From Leifsonia sp. NPDC080035 (lineage in GTDB: Bacteria > Actinomycetota > Actinomycetes > Actinomycetales > Microbacteriaceae), in assembly GCF_040050925.1 (NCBI RefSeq), contig NZ_CP157390.1, positions 496,001 through 560,000 on the forward strand: a DNA stretch of 64,000 nt. Reading direction: 5' to 3'. Within the stretch, counting starts at the first letter, position 1. Each line of letters opens with the position of its first letter. The notes beneath the pieces are model-generated. The model did not search any database. It was not told where the DNA came from and was given only the letters and a program-made list of their open reading frames with translations. Positions 7,714 through 15,664 of the stretch are shown here, one piece after another. Made by a program: the position numbers and the translations under genes.

Positions 7714-8712
7714 TCAGATGGTGGTGGACTCGTCCTCGTCGTACCCGCTGTAGAAGTGGGCGCCGTCGAACCCGGGGACCGAGTCCTTCAGCGACAGACC
7801 CATCTCCGTCAGCTTGTCCTTGACCTCATCCACCGACTTCTGACCGAAGTTGCGGATGTTCATGAGCTGCGTCTCCGACAGCGAGACGAGCTCGCTCACG
7901 GTGTTGATGCCCTCGCGCTTGAGGCAGTTGTAGGAACGGACCGACAGGTCCAGGTCCTCGATCGGCATCGACAGCTCGGAGCTGAGGACCTGGTCGACCG
8001 GCGCCGGGCCGATCTCGATGCCCTCGGCAGCGCTGTTGAGCTCGCGCGCCAGACCGAACAGCTCGACGAGCGTGCGGCCTGCGGACGCGATGGCGTCGCG
8101 CGGGCTGATCGCCGGCTTGGTCTCGACATCGACCACGAGACGGTCGAAGTCGGTGCGCTCGCCCGCACGGGTGGCCTCGACGCGGTAGGTGACCTTCAGG
8201 ACCGGGGAGTAGATCGAGTCGATCGGGATCTGGCCCGCCTCGGAGTACTCGTTGCGGTTCTGCTGCGCCGAGACGTAGCCGCGGCCGCGCTCGATGGTCA
8301 GCTCGACCTCGAACTTCGCCTTGTCGTTGAGGGTCGCGATGACCAGCTCGGGGTTGTGGATCTCCACACCGGCCGGAGCCGAGATGTCAGCGGCGGTGAC
8401 CTGACCGGCGCCGGTCTTGCGGAGGTACGCGGTGATCGGCTCGTCGTGCTCGCTCGAGACCACGAGACCCTTGATGTTCAGGATGATCTCGGTGACGTCC
8501 TCCTTGACACCCGGCACGGTGCTGAACTCGTGCAGCACGCCGTCGATGCGAATGCTGGTGACCGCGGCGCCGGGGATGGAGGAGAGCAGGGTGCGGCGCA
8601 GGGAGTTGCCGAGGGTGTAGCCGAAGCCCGGCTCCAGCGGCTCGATGACGAACCGCGACCGGAACTCCGAGATGTTCTCTTCGGTGAGCGTAGGACGCTG
8701 TGCAATGAGCAC
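7714..8712 (-). CDS. rpoA: DNA-directed RNA polymerase alpha subunit
   Basis: The alpha subunit (332 residues) dimerises to nucleate RNA polymerase assembly and contacts activators and UP elements. The N-terminal domain shows FVIEPLEPGFGYTLGNSLRR and TLLSSIPGAAVTSIRIDGVL. After a linker, the C-terminal domain (about residues 245-315) has DLDLSVRSYNCLKREGI, then NIRNFGQKSVDEVKDKL. The start is a GTG at 8710-8712. A 119-base gap separates it from rpsK and contains a 10-bp hairpin. rpsD, which lies between rpsK and rpoA in mycobacteria, is absent here. Confidence 0.98.
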   Translation of the reverse strand: MLIAQRPTLTEENISEFRSRFVIEPLEPGFGYTLGNSLRRTLLSSIPGAAVTSIRIDGVLHEFSTVPGVKEDVTEIILNIKGLVVSSEHDEPITAYLRKTGAGQVTAADISAPAGVEIHNPELVIATLNDKAKFEVELTIERGRGYVSAQQNRNEYSEAGQIPIDSIYSPVLKVTYRVEATRAGERTDFDRLVVDVETKPAISPRDAIASAGRTLVELFGLARELNSAAEGIEIGPAPVDQVLSSELSMPIEDLDLSVRSYNCLKREGINTVSELVSLSETQLMNIRNFGQKSVDEVKDKLTEMGLSLKDSVPGFDGAHFYSGYDEDESTTI

Positions 8713-8783
8713 TATTGATTCCTTTCGGCTAAGTGTCCGCTATATGACACTTGCGTTGAGTGAGGTGGGGTTCGTCACGCCGT

Positions 8784-8814
8784 CAGGCGGCGGCCCGAGA
8801 TGGACCGCCGCCTG
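8784..8814 (-). other. Hairpin between rpsK and rpoA
   Basis: CAGGCGGCGG pairs perfectly with CCGCCGCCTG across an 11-base loop. No T run follows, so it is more likely an mRNA processing, stability or attenuation element than a full terminator. Confidence 0.5.
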
Positions 8815-8831
8815 GGCGGACGAGAAGAGAA

Positions 8832-9230
8832 CTAGACGCGGCGACGCTTCGGCGGGCGGCAGCCGTTGTGCGCCTGGGGGGTGACGTCGTTGATCGAGCC
8901 GACCTCGAGGCCTGCGGCCTGGAGGGAGCGGATCGCGGTCTCGCGGCCCGAACCCGGACCCTTGACGAAGACGTCCACCTTCTTCATTCCGTGCTCCTGG
9001 GCCTGACGCGCGGCCGACTCGGCCGCGAGCTGCGCGGCGAACGGGGTCGACTTGCGCGAGCCCTTGAAGCCGACGCCGCCGGACGATGCCCAGCTGATGA
9101 CCGCACCGGTGGTGTCGGTGATCGAGACGATGGTGTTGTTGAAGGTGCTCTTGATGTGGGCCTGGCCCACAGCGATGTTCTTCTTTTCCTTCTTGCGCGG
9201 CTTGCGAGCGGCCGACTTGGGTGCTGCCAT
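8832..9230 (-). CDS. rpsK: 30S ribosomal protein S11 (uS11)
   Basis: S11 lines the platform of the 30S subunit near the mRNA exit. The product is 132 residues. It has a Lys/Arg-rich start (KSAARKPRKKEKKN), then AHIKSTFNNTIVSITD, the ISWASSGGVGFKGSRKSTPF segment, and the terminal TPQAHNGCRPPKRRRV. It lies 29 bases after rpsM in the alpha-type operon. Confidence 0.98.
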   Translation of the reverse strand: MAAPKSAARKPRKKEKKNIAVGQAHIKSTFNNTIVSITDTTGAVISWASSGGVGFKGSRKSTPFAAQLAAESAARQAQEHGMKKVDVFVKGPGSGRETAIRSLQAAGLEVGSINDVTPQAHNGCRPPKRRRV

Positions 9231-9259
9231 TTTCTTTCTCCTTCAGTCCTGTTGTCGGC

Positions 9260-9634
9260 CTAGCGAGCCTTCTTCTTACCGGCGACGGTGCGCTTCGGGC
9301 CCTTGCGGGTGCGCGCGTTCGTCTTGGTTCGCTGGCCGCGGACCGGGAGGCCCTTGCGGTGGCGGATGCCCTCGTAGCTGCCGATCTCGACCTTGCGGCG
9401 GATGTCGGCGGCGACCTCACGGCGGAGGTCACCCTCGACCTTGAAGTTGCCTTCGATGAAGTCGCGCAGTGCGACGAGCTGGTCGTCGGTCAGGTCCTTG
9501 ACGCGGATGTCGCCGGAGATCCCGGTCTCGCGAAGGGTCTGCAGCGCACGCGTGCGCCCGACGCCGTAGATGTAGGTGAGTGCGACCTCCACGCGCTTCT
9601 CGCGCGGGATGTCGACGCCTGCTAGACGTGCCAT
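9260..9634 (-). CDS. rpsM: 30S ribosomal protein S13 (uS13)
   Basis: S13 is in the 30S head and contacts the P-site tRNA and the large subunit. The product is 124 residues. It starts MARLAGVDIPREKRVEVALT, has YGVGRTRALQTLRETGI, and ends with the basic RHRKGLPVRGQRTKTNART and GPKRTVAGKKKAR typical of the tail that reaches the tRNA. A 135-base gap separates it from rpmJ upstream, longer than most in this operon and containing GC-rich inverted repeats. Confidence 0.98.
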   Translation of the reverse strand: MARLAGVDIPREKRVEVALTYIYGVGRTRALQTLRETGISGDIRVKDLTDDQLVALRDFIEGNFKVEGDLRREVAADIRRKVEIGSYEGIRHRKGLPVRGQRTKTNARTRKGPKRTVAGKKKAR

Positions 9635-9681
9635 GGTGTGGCTTCTCCTGTATTGAGTGGAGGTCTTCAGCAGTCCCGGTG

Positions 9682-9729
9682 CCCCGGCCTCCTCCGGGGG
9701 TGTCCCCCGCGTCCGTCAGACGGCGCGGG
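9682..9729 (-). other. GC-rich inverted repeats between rpmJ and rpsM
   Basis: CCCCGG (9682-9687) pairs with CCGGGG (9694-9699). Next to it, CCCGCGTCC near 9706-9714 can pair with GGCGCGGG near 9722-9729. Together they could structure the mRNA ahead of rpsM. The function is unknown. Confidence 0.35.
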
Positions 9730-9769
9730 TTCTGGGATTGCCTCGATATTCAGTTGGGATCGGCTGCGA

Positions 9770-9883
9770 TCAGCCCTGGCGCTGCTTGTGGCGCGGGTTC
9801 TCGCAGATGACCATGACCCGGCCGTTACGACGGATGACCTTGCACTTGTCGCAGATCCTCTTGACGGAGGGGTTGACCTTCAT
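9770..9883 (-). CDS. rpmJ: 50S ribosomal protein L36 (bL36), zinc-type
   Basis: The product has only 37 residues: it starts MKVNPSVKRICDKCKVIRRN and ends ENPRHKQRQG. The zinc ligands CDKC, a later Cys in MVICENP and the His of PRHKQ are all present, so this is the zinc-binding (C+) form. It lies in the usual infA-rpmJ-rpsM order, 81 bases downstream of infA. Confidence 0.97.
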   Translation of the reverse strand: MKVNPSVKRICDKCKVIRRNGRVMVICENPRHKQRQG

Positions 9884-9964
9884 GAGTGTTTCTTACCTTT
9901 GTTCGCTGTCCTCGTACCTCGCCAGGGGCTACCCGGTGGCGTGGCCGTTACTTACAGCAGACCT

Positions 9965-10186
9965 TTACTTGTAGCGGTAGACGATCCGGCCGCGGGTCAG
10001 ATCGTAGGGGCTCAGCTCGACGATCACGCGGTCCTCGGGGAGGATGCGGATGTAGTGCTGACGCATCTTGCCGGAGATGTGGGCAAGAACCTTGTGACCA
10101 TTGGTCAGCTCGACGCGGAACATCGCGTTCGGGAGCGCCTCGATCACAGATCCTTCGATCTCGATGACACCGTCTTTTTTGGCCAT
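9965..10186 (-). CDS. infA: Translation initiation factor IF-1
   Basis: IF-1 occupies the A site of the 30S subunit during initiation. The product of 73 residues is a single S1/OB-fold domain: MAKKDGVIEIEGSVIEALPN, then MFRVELTNGHKVLAHISGKM, RILPEDRVIVELSPYDL and the terminal TRGRIVYRYK. GAGG precedes the ATG by a few bases. It is the first gene behind the promoter at 10278-10307, with a leader of about 80 bases. Confidence 0.98.
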   Translation of the reverse strand: MAKKDGVIEIEGSVIEALPNAMFRVELTNGHKVLAHISGKMRQHYIRILPEDRVIVELSPYDLTRGRIVYRYK

Positions 10187-10263
10187 AGCCTCACTGTCGC
10201 TAAAAGTTGGGGTTTGCTGGTCGTGCGTTGACTGGGATCACGGCATGCGGAAAGCACGCCTAA

Positions 10264-10307
10264 GACACCAAGGATCAATCTTATGGGAAGTCCGCCGGAT
10301 TCGCCAA
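10264..10307 (-). promoter_or_regulatory. infA operon promoter and shared downstream block
   Basis: TTGGCG (10302-10307), an 18-base spacer and TAAGAT (10278-10283) read on the minus strand. The -10 box plus the following 14 bases match the rplM promoter region at 18 of 20 positions. The promoter lies about 43 bases after the map stop, so infA-rplQ can be transcribed apart from the spc genes. Confidence 0.6.
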
Positions 10308-10349
10308 TCCTGGTCTATGATCTGCTCCCGCTCTCAGCGAACGCGCGGT

Positions 10350-11180
10350 TCAGGCGATCGGGGCCGGGGTGATGCCGAACGGCGCGAGACCCGCGGCACC
10401 GCCGTCCTCCGCGGTGAGCACCCAGATCCCGCCGGCGTGCACGGCGACACTGTGCTCCCAGTGCGCGGCGGCCGAGCCGTCCTCGGTGGCGACGGTCCAG
10501 CCGTCGTCCTTCACGTAGGTGTCCTGGTCGCCCAGGACCACCATCGGCTCGATCGCGACGACGAGTCCCGGCTTCACCTCCGGGCCCTTCGCCCGGACCC
10601 GGTAGTTGAAGACCGGTGGCTCCTCGTGCATCCGCCGGCCGATGCCGTGGCCGATGTAGTCGGTGAGGATGCCGTAGTCGCCCTGCGACTCGATGTAGTC
10701 CTCGACGGCCTCCCCCACCTCGTTGAGGTGCCGCGCCGTCGCCAGTCGCGCGATGCCGTGCCAGAGCGACGCCTCGGTCACGTCGGAGAGGCGCCTGCGT
10801 TCGGCGACGACCTCCGGGCGGGCGGGATCCGGCAGCACGAAGGTGCGCGCCGCATCGCCGTTCCAGCCCTCCTGGATCGCACCGCTGTCCACGGACACGA
10901 TGTCACCCGGCTGCAGGATGCGTGCGCCCGGGATGCCGTGCACGACCTCGTCGTTCACCGAGGCGCAGATGGTGTGGTGGTAGCCGGCCTCGAGCTTGAA
11001 GTTCGACGCGGCGCCCAGCGCCTCGATCGCCGCCTCGGCGATCCCGTCGAGCTCGAGGGTCGTGACACCCGCGGCGACCGCATCGGCGACGGCCGACAGC
11101 GATGCCGCGGTCGCCCGGCCCGGCGCGACCATGAGACGCAACTGGGCAGGCGACTTGTAGATGGACTTTTTGAACACCAC
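10350..11180 (-). CDS. map: Methionine aminopeptidase, type I
   Basis: The enzyme removes the initiator methionine from nascent proteins. The product is 276 residues. All five metal ligands can be placed: Asp98 in IVSVDSGA, Asp109 in WNGDAART, His178 in GHGIGR, Glu211 in VAIEPM and Glu242 in HWEHSVAV. The substrate-site His81 is in NDEVVHGIPG. The start is a GTG six bases after the adk stop, so it belongs to the secY-adk-map tail of the spc operon. No terminator is evident between map and the infA promoter. Confidence 0.97.
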   Translation of the reverse strand: MVFKKSIYKSPAQLRLMVAPGRATAASLSAVADAVAAGVTTLELDGIAEAAIEALGAASNFKLEAGYHHTICASVNDEVVHGIPGARILQPGDIVSVDSGAIQEGWNGDAARTFVLPDPARPEVVAERRRLSDVTEASLWHGIARLATARHLNEVGEAVEDYIESQGDYGILTDYIGHGIGRRMHEEPPVFNYRVRAKGPEVKPGLVVAIEPMVVLGDQDTYVKDDGWTVATEDGSAAAHWEHSVAVHAGGIWVLTAEDGGAAGLAPFGITPAPIA

Positions 11181-11185
11181 GAAGG

Positions 11186-11794
11186 CTACGCGACGGGCTC
11201 GTCGGCGCCGGTGAGCGGGTGGATGCCGCGATCGGCGAGCGCCTCGCGGACGCGCGTCGCGACCTCGTCGATGCCGCCGAGGCCGTCGACCTCGACCAGC
11301 AGCCCGCGCTCACGGTAGACGTCGATCAGCGGCGAGGTCTCGCGAAGGTAGACCTCCTGGCGGTGCCGGATGGCCTCCTCGGAGTCGTCGGCGCGACCCT
11401 GCTCCTGCGCACGCTTGCTGAGCCGGGCGACGATCTCGTCCTGGTCGGCGACCAGCTGGATGACCGCCTGCAGCTCCTGGCCCTTCGACGCGAGCAGCTC
11501 GTCCAGGAAGCGGACCTGGTCGAGCGTGCGCGGGTACCCGTCGAGCAGGAAGCCGCCCTGGGCGTCCTCCTCCTCCAGACGGTCGGTGACGAGCTGGTTG
11601 GTCAGGCTGTCCGGAACATAGTCGCCGGCGTCCACGATGGCCTTCACCTGCAGACCGAGCGGGGTCTCGTTCTTGATGTTCGCCCGGAAGATGTCGCCCG
11701 TGGAGATGTCGGGGATCCCGTACGCGGTGCTGATGCGGGAGGCCTGAGTGCCCTTGCCCGCTCCGGGAGGTCCGACGATCAGCATACGGGTCAA
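11186..11794 (-). CDS. adk: Adenylate kinase
   Basis: Adenylate kinase interconverts AMP, ADP and ATP. The P-loop is LIVGPPGAGKGTQAS at the N-terminus, followed by the AMP-binding DISTGDIFRANIK. The LID region is short and lacks the zinc cysteines, and FLLDGYPRTLDQ is the family signature. I chose the TTG at 11792-11794, giving MTRMLIVGPP and 202 residues. GAAGGG lies eight bases before it and the codon overlaps the secY stop (TTGA), a usual coupling arrangement. The ATG at 11785 has no well-placed ribosome-binding site. Confidence 0.95.
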   Translation of the reverse strand: MTRMLIVGPPGAGKGTQASRISTAYGIPDISTGDIFRANIKNETPLGLQVKAIVDAGDYVPDSLTNQLVTDRLEEEDAQGGFLLDGYPRTLDQVRFLDELLASKGQELQAVIQLVADQDEIVARLSKRAQEQGRADDSEEAIRHRQEVYLRETSPLIDVYRERGLLVEVDGLGGIDEVATRVREALADRGIHPLTGADEPVA

Positions 11795-13113
11795 CGCAGA
11801 AGCCCTTCGTAGTGCCGCTGCTGGAGCTGGGAGTCGATCTGCTTGACCGTCTCCAGACCAACACCGACGATGATCAGGATGGACGTGCCGCCGAACATGA
11901 AGTTCTGACTGGCGCCGAGCAATGCGAACGCCACCAGCGGGATCAGCGCGATGACACCGAGGTAGATCGAGCCGGGGAGGGTCACGCGCGTGAGCACGTA
12001 GTCCAGGTACTCGGCCGTCGGGCGTCCCGCGCGGATGCCGGGGATGAAGCCGCCGTACTTCTTCATGTTGTCCGCGACCTCCTCCGGGTTGAACGTGATC
12101 GCGACGTAGAAGTACGTGAAGCCGACGATCAGGAGAAAGTACAGGAGCATGTAGAGCGGGTGGTCGCCCTTGGTCAGATAGTTCGTGATCCAGGTCACCC
12201 ACGGAGCCGGAGCCTTGCCGGCGGCGGGCTGGTTGAACTGTGCGATCAGCGCGGGCAGGTACAGCAGCGACGACGCGAAGATGACGGGCACGACGCCGGC
12301 CATGTTCACCTTGATCGGGATGTACGTGTTGTTCCCGCCGTAGGTCCGCCTGCCGACCATCCGCTTGGCGTACTGCACGGGGATGCGGCGCTGGGACTGC
12401 TCGACGAAGACGACGGCGGCGACGATGAGCAGGCCGATGGCGATCACGACCAGGAGGACCTCGATGCTCTGCGACTGCGCGATGGCCCAGAGCGAGCTCG
12501 GGAACTGCGCGGCGATCGAGGTGAAGATGAGGAGCGACATGCCGTTGCCGATGCCGCGCTCGGTGACGAGCTCGCCCATCCACATGATGAGGCCGGTGCC
12601 GGCGGTCATGGTGATGACCATGAGCATGATCGCGTACCAGGAGTCGTCCGTGACGAGCTGCTGGCACTGCTGGACGGCGGTCGAGCCGAACAGGGCGCCC
12701 GAGCGGGCGACCGTGATCAGCGTGGTCGACTGGAGCACGCCGAGCGCGATGGTGAGGTAACGCGTGTACTGCGTCAGCTTGGCCTGACCGGCCTGACCCT
12801 CCTTGTAGAGGGTCTCGAAGCGCGGGATGACCACGCGCAGCAGCTGCACGATGATCGACGCGGTGATGTACGGCATGATGCCGAGCGCGAAGATCGAGAG
12901 CTTGAGGAGTGCGCCGCCCGAGAACAGGTTGACGAGCGAGTAGAGGCCCGAGGTGTCCTGGTTGGCGTTCAGACAGGTCTGCACATTGGCGAAGTCGACG
13001 AACGGCGCGGGGATGAAGGATCCCAGCCGGAACAGGGCGATGATCCCCAGCGTGAAGAAGATCTTGCGGCGAAGATCCGGGGTGCGGAAGATCCGCGCGA
13101 CGGCGCTAAACAA
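11791..13113 (-). CDS. secY: Protein translocase channel subunit SecY
   Basis: SecY is the pore of the Sec translocon in the cytoplasmic membrane. The product of 440 residues has about ten membrane helices. Markers are the GSFIPAPFVDF start of helix 1, GIMPYITASIIVQLL in helix 2, RRIPVQYAKRMVGRR in the cytosolic loop and GGFIPGIRAGRPTAEYLDYV near the C-terminus. The start is a TTG at 13111-13113. It is the only non-ribosomal gene inside the spc cluster proper. The 77-base gap from rplO holds a strong hairpin. Confidence 0.97.
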   Translation of the reverse strand: MFSAVARIFRTPDLRRKIFFTLGIIALFRLGSFIPAPFVDFANVQTCLNANQDTSGLYSLVNLFSGGALLKLSIFALGIMPYITASIIVQLLRVVIPRFETLYKEGQAGQAKLTQYTRYLTIALGVLQSTTLITVARSGALFGSTAVQQCQQLVTDDSWYAIMLMVITMTAGTGLIMWMGELVTERGIGNGMSLLIFTSIAAQFPSSLWAIAQSQSIEVLLVVIAIGLLIVAAVVFVEQSQRRIPVQYAKRMVGRRTYGGNNTYIPIKVNMAGVVPVIFASSLLYLPALIAQFNQPAAGKAPAPWVTWITNYLTKGDHPLYMLLYFLLIVGFTYFYVAITFNPEEVADNMKKYGGFIPGIRAGRPTAEYLDYVLTRVTLPGSIYLGVIALIPLVAFALLGASQNFMFGGTSILIIVGVGLETVKQIDSQLQQRHYEGLLR

Positions 13114-13139
13114 GGTGCGTCCTGCTTTCCTGTAAGAGT

Positions 13140-13173
13140 CAGTCGGGTGACCGGTACCCCGGCCACCCGACTG
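13140..13173 (-). other. Hairpin between rplO and secY
   Basis: CAGTCGGGTG pairs perfectly with CACCCGACTG, and CCGG/CCGG pair within the 14-base loop. No T run follows. It could lower secY-adk-map expression relative to the r-proteins; that is inference. Confidence 0.5.
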
Positions 13174-13190
13174 CGCTGCTTTACGGGCGG

Positions 13191-13865
13191 CTACTTGATG
13201 GAGCCACCAGCGGCGACGATCTTCTGCTCAGCAGAGCCGGAGACCTTGTCGACCGCAACGTTCAGCTTAACCGCAATGTCCCCGTTGCCGAGAACCTTGA
13301 CCTTCTCGTTCTTGCGAACGGCGCCCTTGGCGACGAGGTCCGCGACGGTGACGTCACCGCCGGACGGGTACAGCTCGGCGAGCTTCTCCAGGTTCACGAC
13401 CTGGTACTCGACGCGGAACGGGTTCTTGAACCCGCGCAGCTTCGGCGACCGCATGTGGAACGGAAGCTGGCCACCCTGGAACCCGGGACGGACCTGGTAG
13501 CGGGCCTTCGTACCCTTGGTACCGCGGCCGGCCGTCTTACCCTTCGAGCCCTCACCGCGTCCGACGCGGGTCCGGTCCTTCTTGGCACCGGCGGCGGGAC
13601 GCAGGTGGTGCACCTTCAGGACCTGCTCGCGCGGGGCGGCGACGTCCTTCTTGGCCGAGGCCTTCTTCGCCGGGGCGGCGACGGTCTCGTCCGTGCTGGA
13701 GGCGGCGGCCTTGTCGGCGGCGGCCTTCGCCGGCGCCTTCTTGGCCGGAGCCTTCTTCGCGGTGGTCGCCTTCTCGGCAGCCGGCTTGGCGGCGGCCTTG
13801 GTGGCGGGCTTCTTGGCGGCGGCCGGCTTCTCGGCAGCCTCAGTGTTCGGCTTGTCGTCAGCCAT
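13191..13865 (-). CDS. rplO: 50S ribosomal protein L15 (uL15) with histone-H1-like N-terminal extension
   Basis: L15 helps late 50S assembly. The normal protein begins near residue 79 (REQVLKVHHLRPA) and includes RVGRGEGSKGKTAGRGTKG, GFQGGQLPFHMRSPKLRGF and the C-terminal domain, about 146 residues. Residues 1-78 are an addition made of Ala, Lys, Pro, Thr and a few acidic residues, with repeated AKKAP/PAKA units like histone H1 tails. The total is 224 residues against about 147-150 in the family. The ATG overlaps the rpmD stop by one base. The extension is in frame and uses the same GC-rich codons as its neighbours, so it looks genuine. Confidence 0.95.
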   Translation of the reverse strand: MADDKPNTEAAEKPAAAKKPATKAAAKPAAEKATTAKKAPAKKAPAKAAADKAAASSTDETVAAPAKKASAKKDVAAPREQVLKVHHLRPAAGAKKDRTRVGRGEGSKGKTAGRGTKGTKARYQVRPGFQGGQLPFHMRSPKLRGFKNPFRVEYQVVNLEKLAELYPSGGDVTVADLVAKGAVRKNEKVKVLGNGDIAVKLNVAVDKVSGSAEQKIVAAGGSIK

Positions 13866-14050
13866 TAGTCGATCTCCTCAACCTTCACCAGGTGAGCGAC
13901 GGTGTTGACGTACCCGCGGTTCTGCGGGGTGTCCTCGCGGACGACGACGTCACCGATGCGCTTCAGTCCCAGACTGCGCAGCGTGTCGCGCTGGTACTGC
14001 TTCTCGCTCACTTTCGACTTGATCTGCGTGATCTTCAGACGCGCAGCCAT
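13865..14050 (-). CDS. rpmD: 50S ribosomal protein L30 (uL30)
   Basis: L30 is a small 23S-binding protein of the 50S subunit. The 61-residue product runs ARLKITQIKSKV, SEKQYQRDTLRSLGLKRIGD and VVVREDTPQNRGYVNTVAHL, all family signatures, at normal length. Its start overlaps the rpsE stop by one base and its stop overlaps the rplO start by one base, so it is coupled on both sides. Confidence 0.97.
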   Translation of the reverse strand: MAARLKITQIKSKVSEKQYQRDTLRSLGLKRIGDVVVREDTPQNRGYVNTVAHLVKVEEID

Positions 14051-14751
14051 CAGGCACCTGCCTTCGCGCTCGCGGCGGCCTCGGCCGCCTCAGCCTCGGC
14101 ACGCAGCAGGCGAGCCGGAGCCACCTGGTCGTAGTCGAGCCCACGGCGGGCAGCGACGGCACGAGGCTCCTCGAGCTGCTGCAGCGCCTCGACGGTCGCG
14201 TGCACGATGTTGATCGTGTTGGACGAGCCGAGCGACTTGCTCAGCACGTCGTGGATGCCGGCGCACTCCAGCACGGCGCGCACCGGACCACCGGCGATAA
14301 CACCGGTACCGGCGGCGGCCGGACGCAGGAGGACCACACCGGCGGCGGCCTCACCCTGCACCGGGTGCGGGATGGTGTTGCCGACGCGCGGAACCCGGAA
14401 GAAGTTCTTCTTCGCCTCCTCGACGCCCTTCGAGATCGCCAGCGGCACCTCACGGGCCTTGCCGTAGCCGACGCCCACCAGGCCGTTGCCGTCTCCGACG
14501 ACCACGAGAGCGGTGAAGCTGAAGCGACGACCACCCTTCACGACCTTGGAGACGCGGTTGATGGTGACGACGCGCTCCAGGAACTGGCTCTTGTCGGCGT
14601 CGCGGCTGCCGCGGTCACGGTTGGGGTTGCGCTCACGGCCACCACGGCGCGGCTCGCGCTCGTTGCGGGTGCTCTCGGTGGACGCAGCGGTCTCCACCGG
14701 CGCCTCGGCCACTGCCTGGTCGGCCACGGTCTGCTCCTTGTTGTCACTCAC
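14050..14751 (-). CDS. rpsE: 30S ribosomal protein S5 (uS5)
   Basis: S5 lines the mRNA entry tunnel and affects decoding fidelity. The product is 233 residues. The first ~50 residues are an extension, acidic and then Arg-rich (REPRRGGRERNPNRDRGSR). The double-stranded-RNA-binding domain follows, with QFLERVVTINRVSKVVKGGR and VVVGDGNGLVGVGYGKAREV, then the C-terminal domain with GTGVIAGGPVRAVLECAGI. A short Ala/Glu tail ends it. The start is a GTG at 14749-14751 overlapping the rplR stop by four bases. Confidence 0.97.
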   Translation of the reverse strand: MSDNKEQTVADQAVAEAPVETAASTESTRNEREPRRGGRERNPNRDRGSRDADKSQFLERVVTINRVSKVVKGGRRFSFTALVVVGDGNGLVGVGYGKAREVPLAISKGVEEAKKNFFRVPRVGNTIPHPVQGEAAAGVVLLRPAAAGTGVIAGGPVRAVLECAGIHDVLSKSLGSSNTINIVHATVEALQQLEEPRAVAARRGLDYDQVAPARLLRAEAEAAEAAASAKAGA

Positions 14752-15119
14752 AGGTTCAATCCACCCTCTCGAGCTCCCTCGGCGACAGCAGCGACGCGAC
14801 CCGCGTACTTGCTGCCACCACGGTCGAAGACGACCGCCTCGATGCCGGCGCTCTTCGCACGCTCGGCGACGAGCTCGCCGACCTTGCGGGCCTTCGCGGT
14901 CTTGTCACCGTCGAAGGTGCGCAGGTCCGACTCCATGGTCGACGCGGAGGCCAGCGTGTGGCCCTTCGCGTCGTCGACGACCTGCACGAAGACGTGGCGG
15001 GCCGAACGGGTCACGACCAGGCGCGGACGAACCGCGGTGCCCTCGATCTTCTTGCGAAGGCGGGTGTGACGACGGTCACGTGCGGCCGCCTTGCTCTTTC
15101 CTCTGGTACCCAGAGCCAT
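14748..15119 (-). CDS. rplR: 50S ribosomal protein L18 (uL18)
   Basis: L18 binds 5S rRNA in the central protuberance. The 123-residue product starts MALGTRGKSKAAARDRRHTR and has RPRLVVTRSARHVFVQVVDD, TLASASTMESDLR and the conserved C-terminal VVFDRGGSKYAGRVAAVAEG. The ATG lies two bases after the rplF stop. Confidence 0.97.
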   Translation of the reverse strand: MALGTRGKSKAAARDRRHTRLRKKIEGTAVRPRLVVTRSARHVFVQVVDDAKGHTLASASTMESDLRTFDGDKTAKARKVGELVAERAKSAGIEAVVFDRGGSKYAGRVAAVAEGAREGGLNL

Positions 15120-15121
15120 GA

Positions 15122-15658
15122 TTACTTACCAGCCTTTCCGGCCTTGCGACGGACGACCTCGCCGGCGTAGCGCACACCCTTGCCCTTGTACGGCTCGGGC
15201 TTGCGGATCTTGCGGATGTTCGCGGCGACCTCGCCGACCGCCTGCTTGTCGATCCCGCTGACGGTGAGCTTGTTGTTGCCCTCGACCGTGAACGTGATGC
15301 CTGCCGGCGGCTCGACGGTGACCGGGTGCGAGAAGCCGAGCGCGAACTCGACGGCCGCACCCTTCTGCGCGACGCGGTAACCGGTGCCGACGATCTCCAG
15401 GCCCTTCGTATAGCCCTGGGTGACGCCGATGATGTTGTTGTTGATGAGGGTGCGGGTGAGGCCGTGCAGCGAACGCGACTCGCGCTCGTCGTCCGGACGG
15501 GTGACCAGGACCTGGCCCTCCTCCAGCTTCACCTCGATCGGGTTCGCGACGGTGAGGCTGAGCTCACCCTTCGGACCCTTGACGACGACGGCCTGGCCGT
15601 CGATCTTCACATCGACCCCTGCGGGGACGTCGATGGGCAGTCTTCCAATACGCGACAT
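15122..15658 (-). CDS. rplF: 50S ribosomal protein L6 (uL6)
   Basis: L6 lies near the sarcin-ricin loop. The 178-residue product has two related domains: MSRIGRLPIDVPAGVDVKID at the N-terminus, then HGLTRTLINNNIIGVTQGYT and EIVGTGYRVAQKG. The second domain contains LSGF-like LGFSHPVTVEPPAGI and ends with KPEPYKGKGVRYAGE and VVRRKAGKAGK. The length is typical. It starts six bases after the rpsH stop. Confidence 0.97.
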   Translation of the reverse strand: MSRIGRLPIDVPAGVDVKIDGQAVVVKGPKGELSLTVANPIEVKLEEGQVLVTRPDDERESRSLHGLTRTLINNNIIGVTQGYTKGLEIVGTGYRVAQKGAAVEFALGFSHPVTVEPPAGITFTVEGNNKLTVSGIDKQAVGEVAANIRKIRKPEPYKGKGVRYAGEVVRRKAGKAGK

Positions 15659-15664
15659 GGCGGG

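Noticed and set aside
11795..12667. Upstream extension of the adk frame across secY
   Set aside because: SecY is certain on the same strand in another frame, and adenylate kinase begins at its P-loop just after the secY stop.
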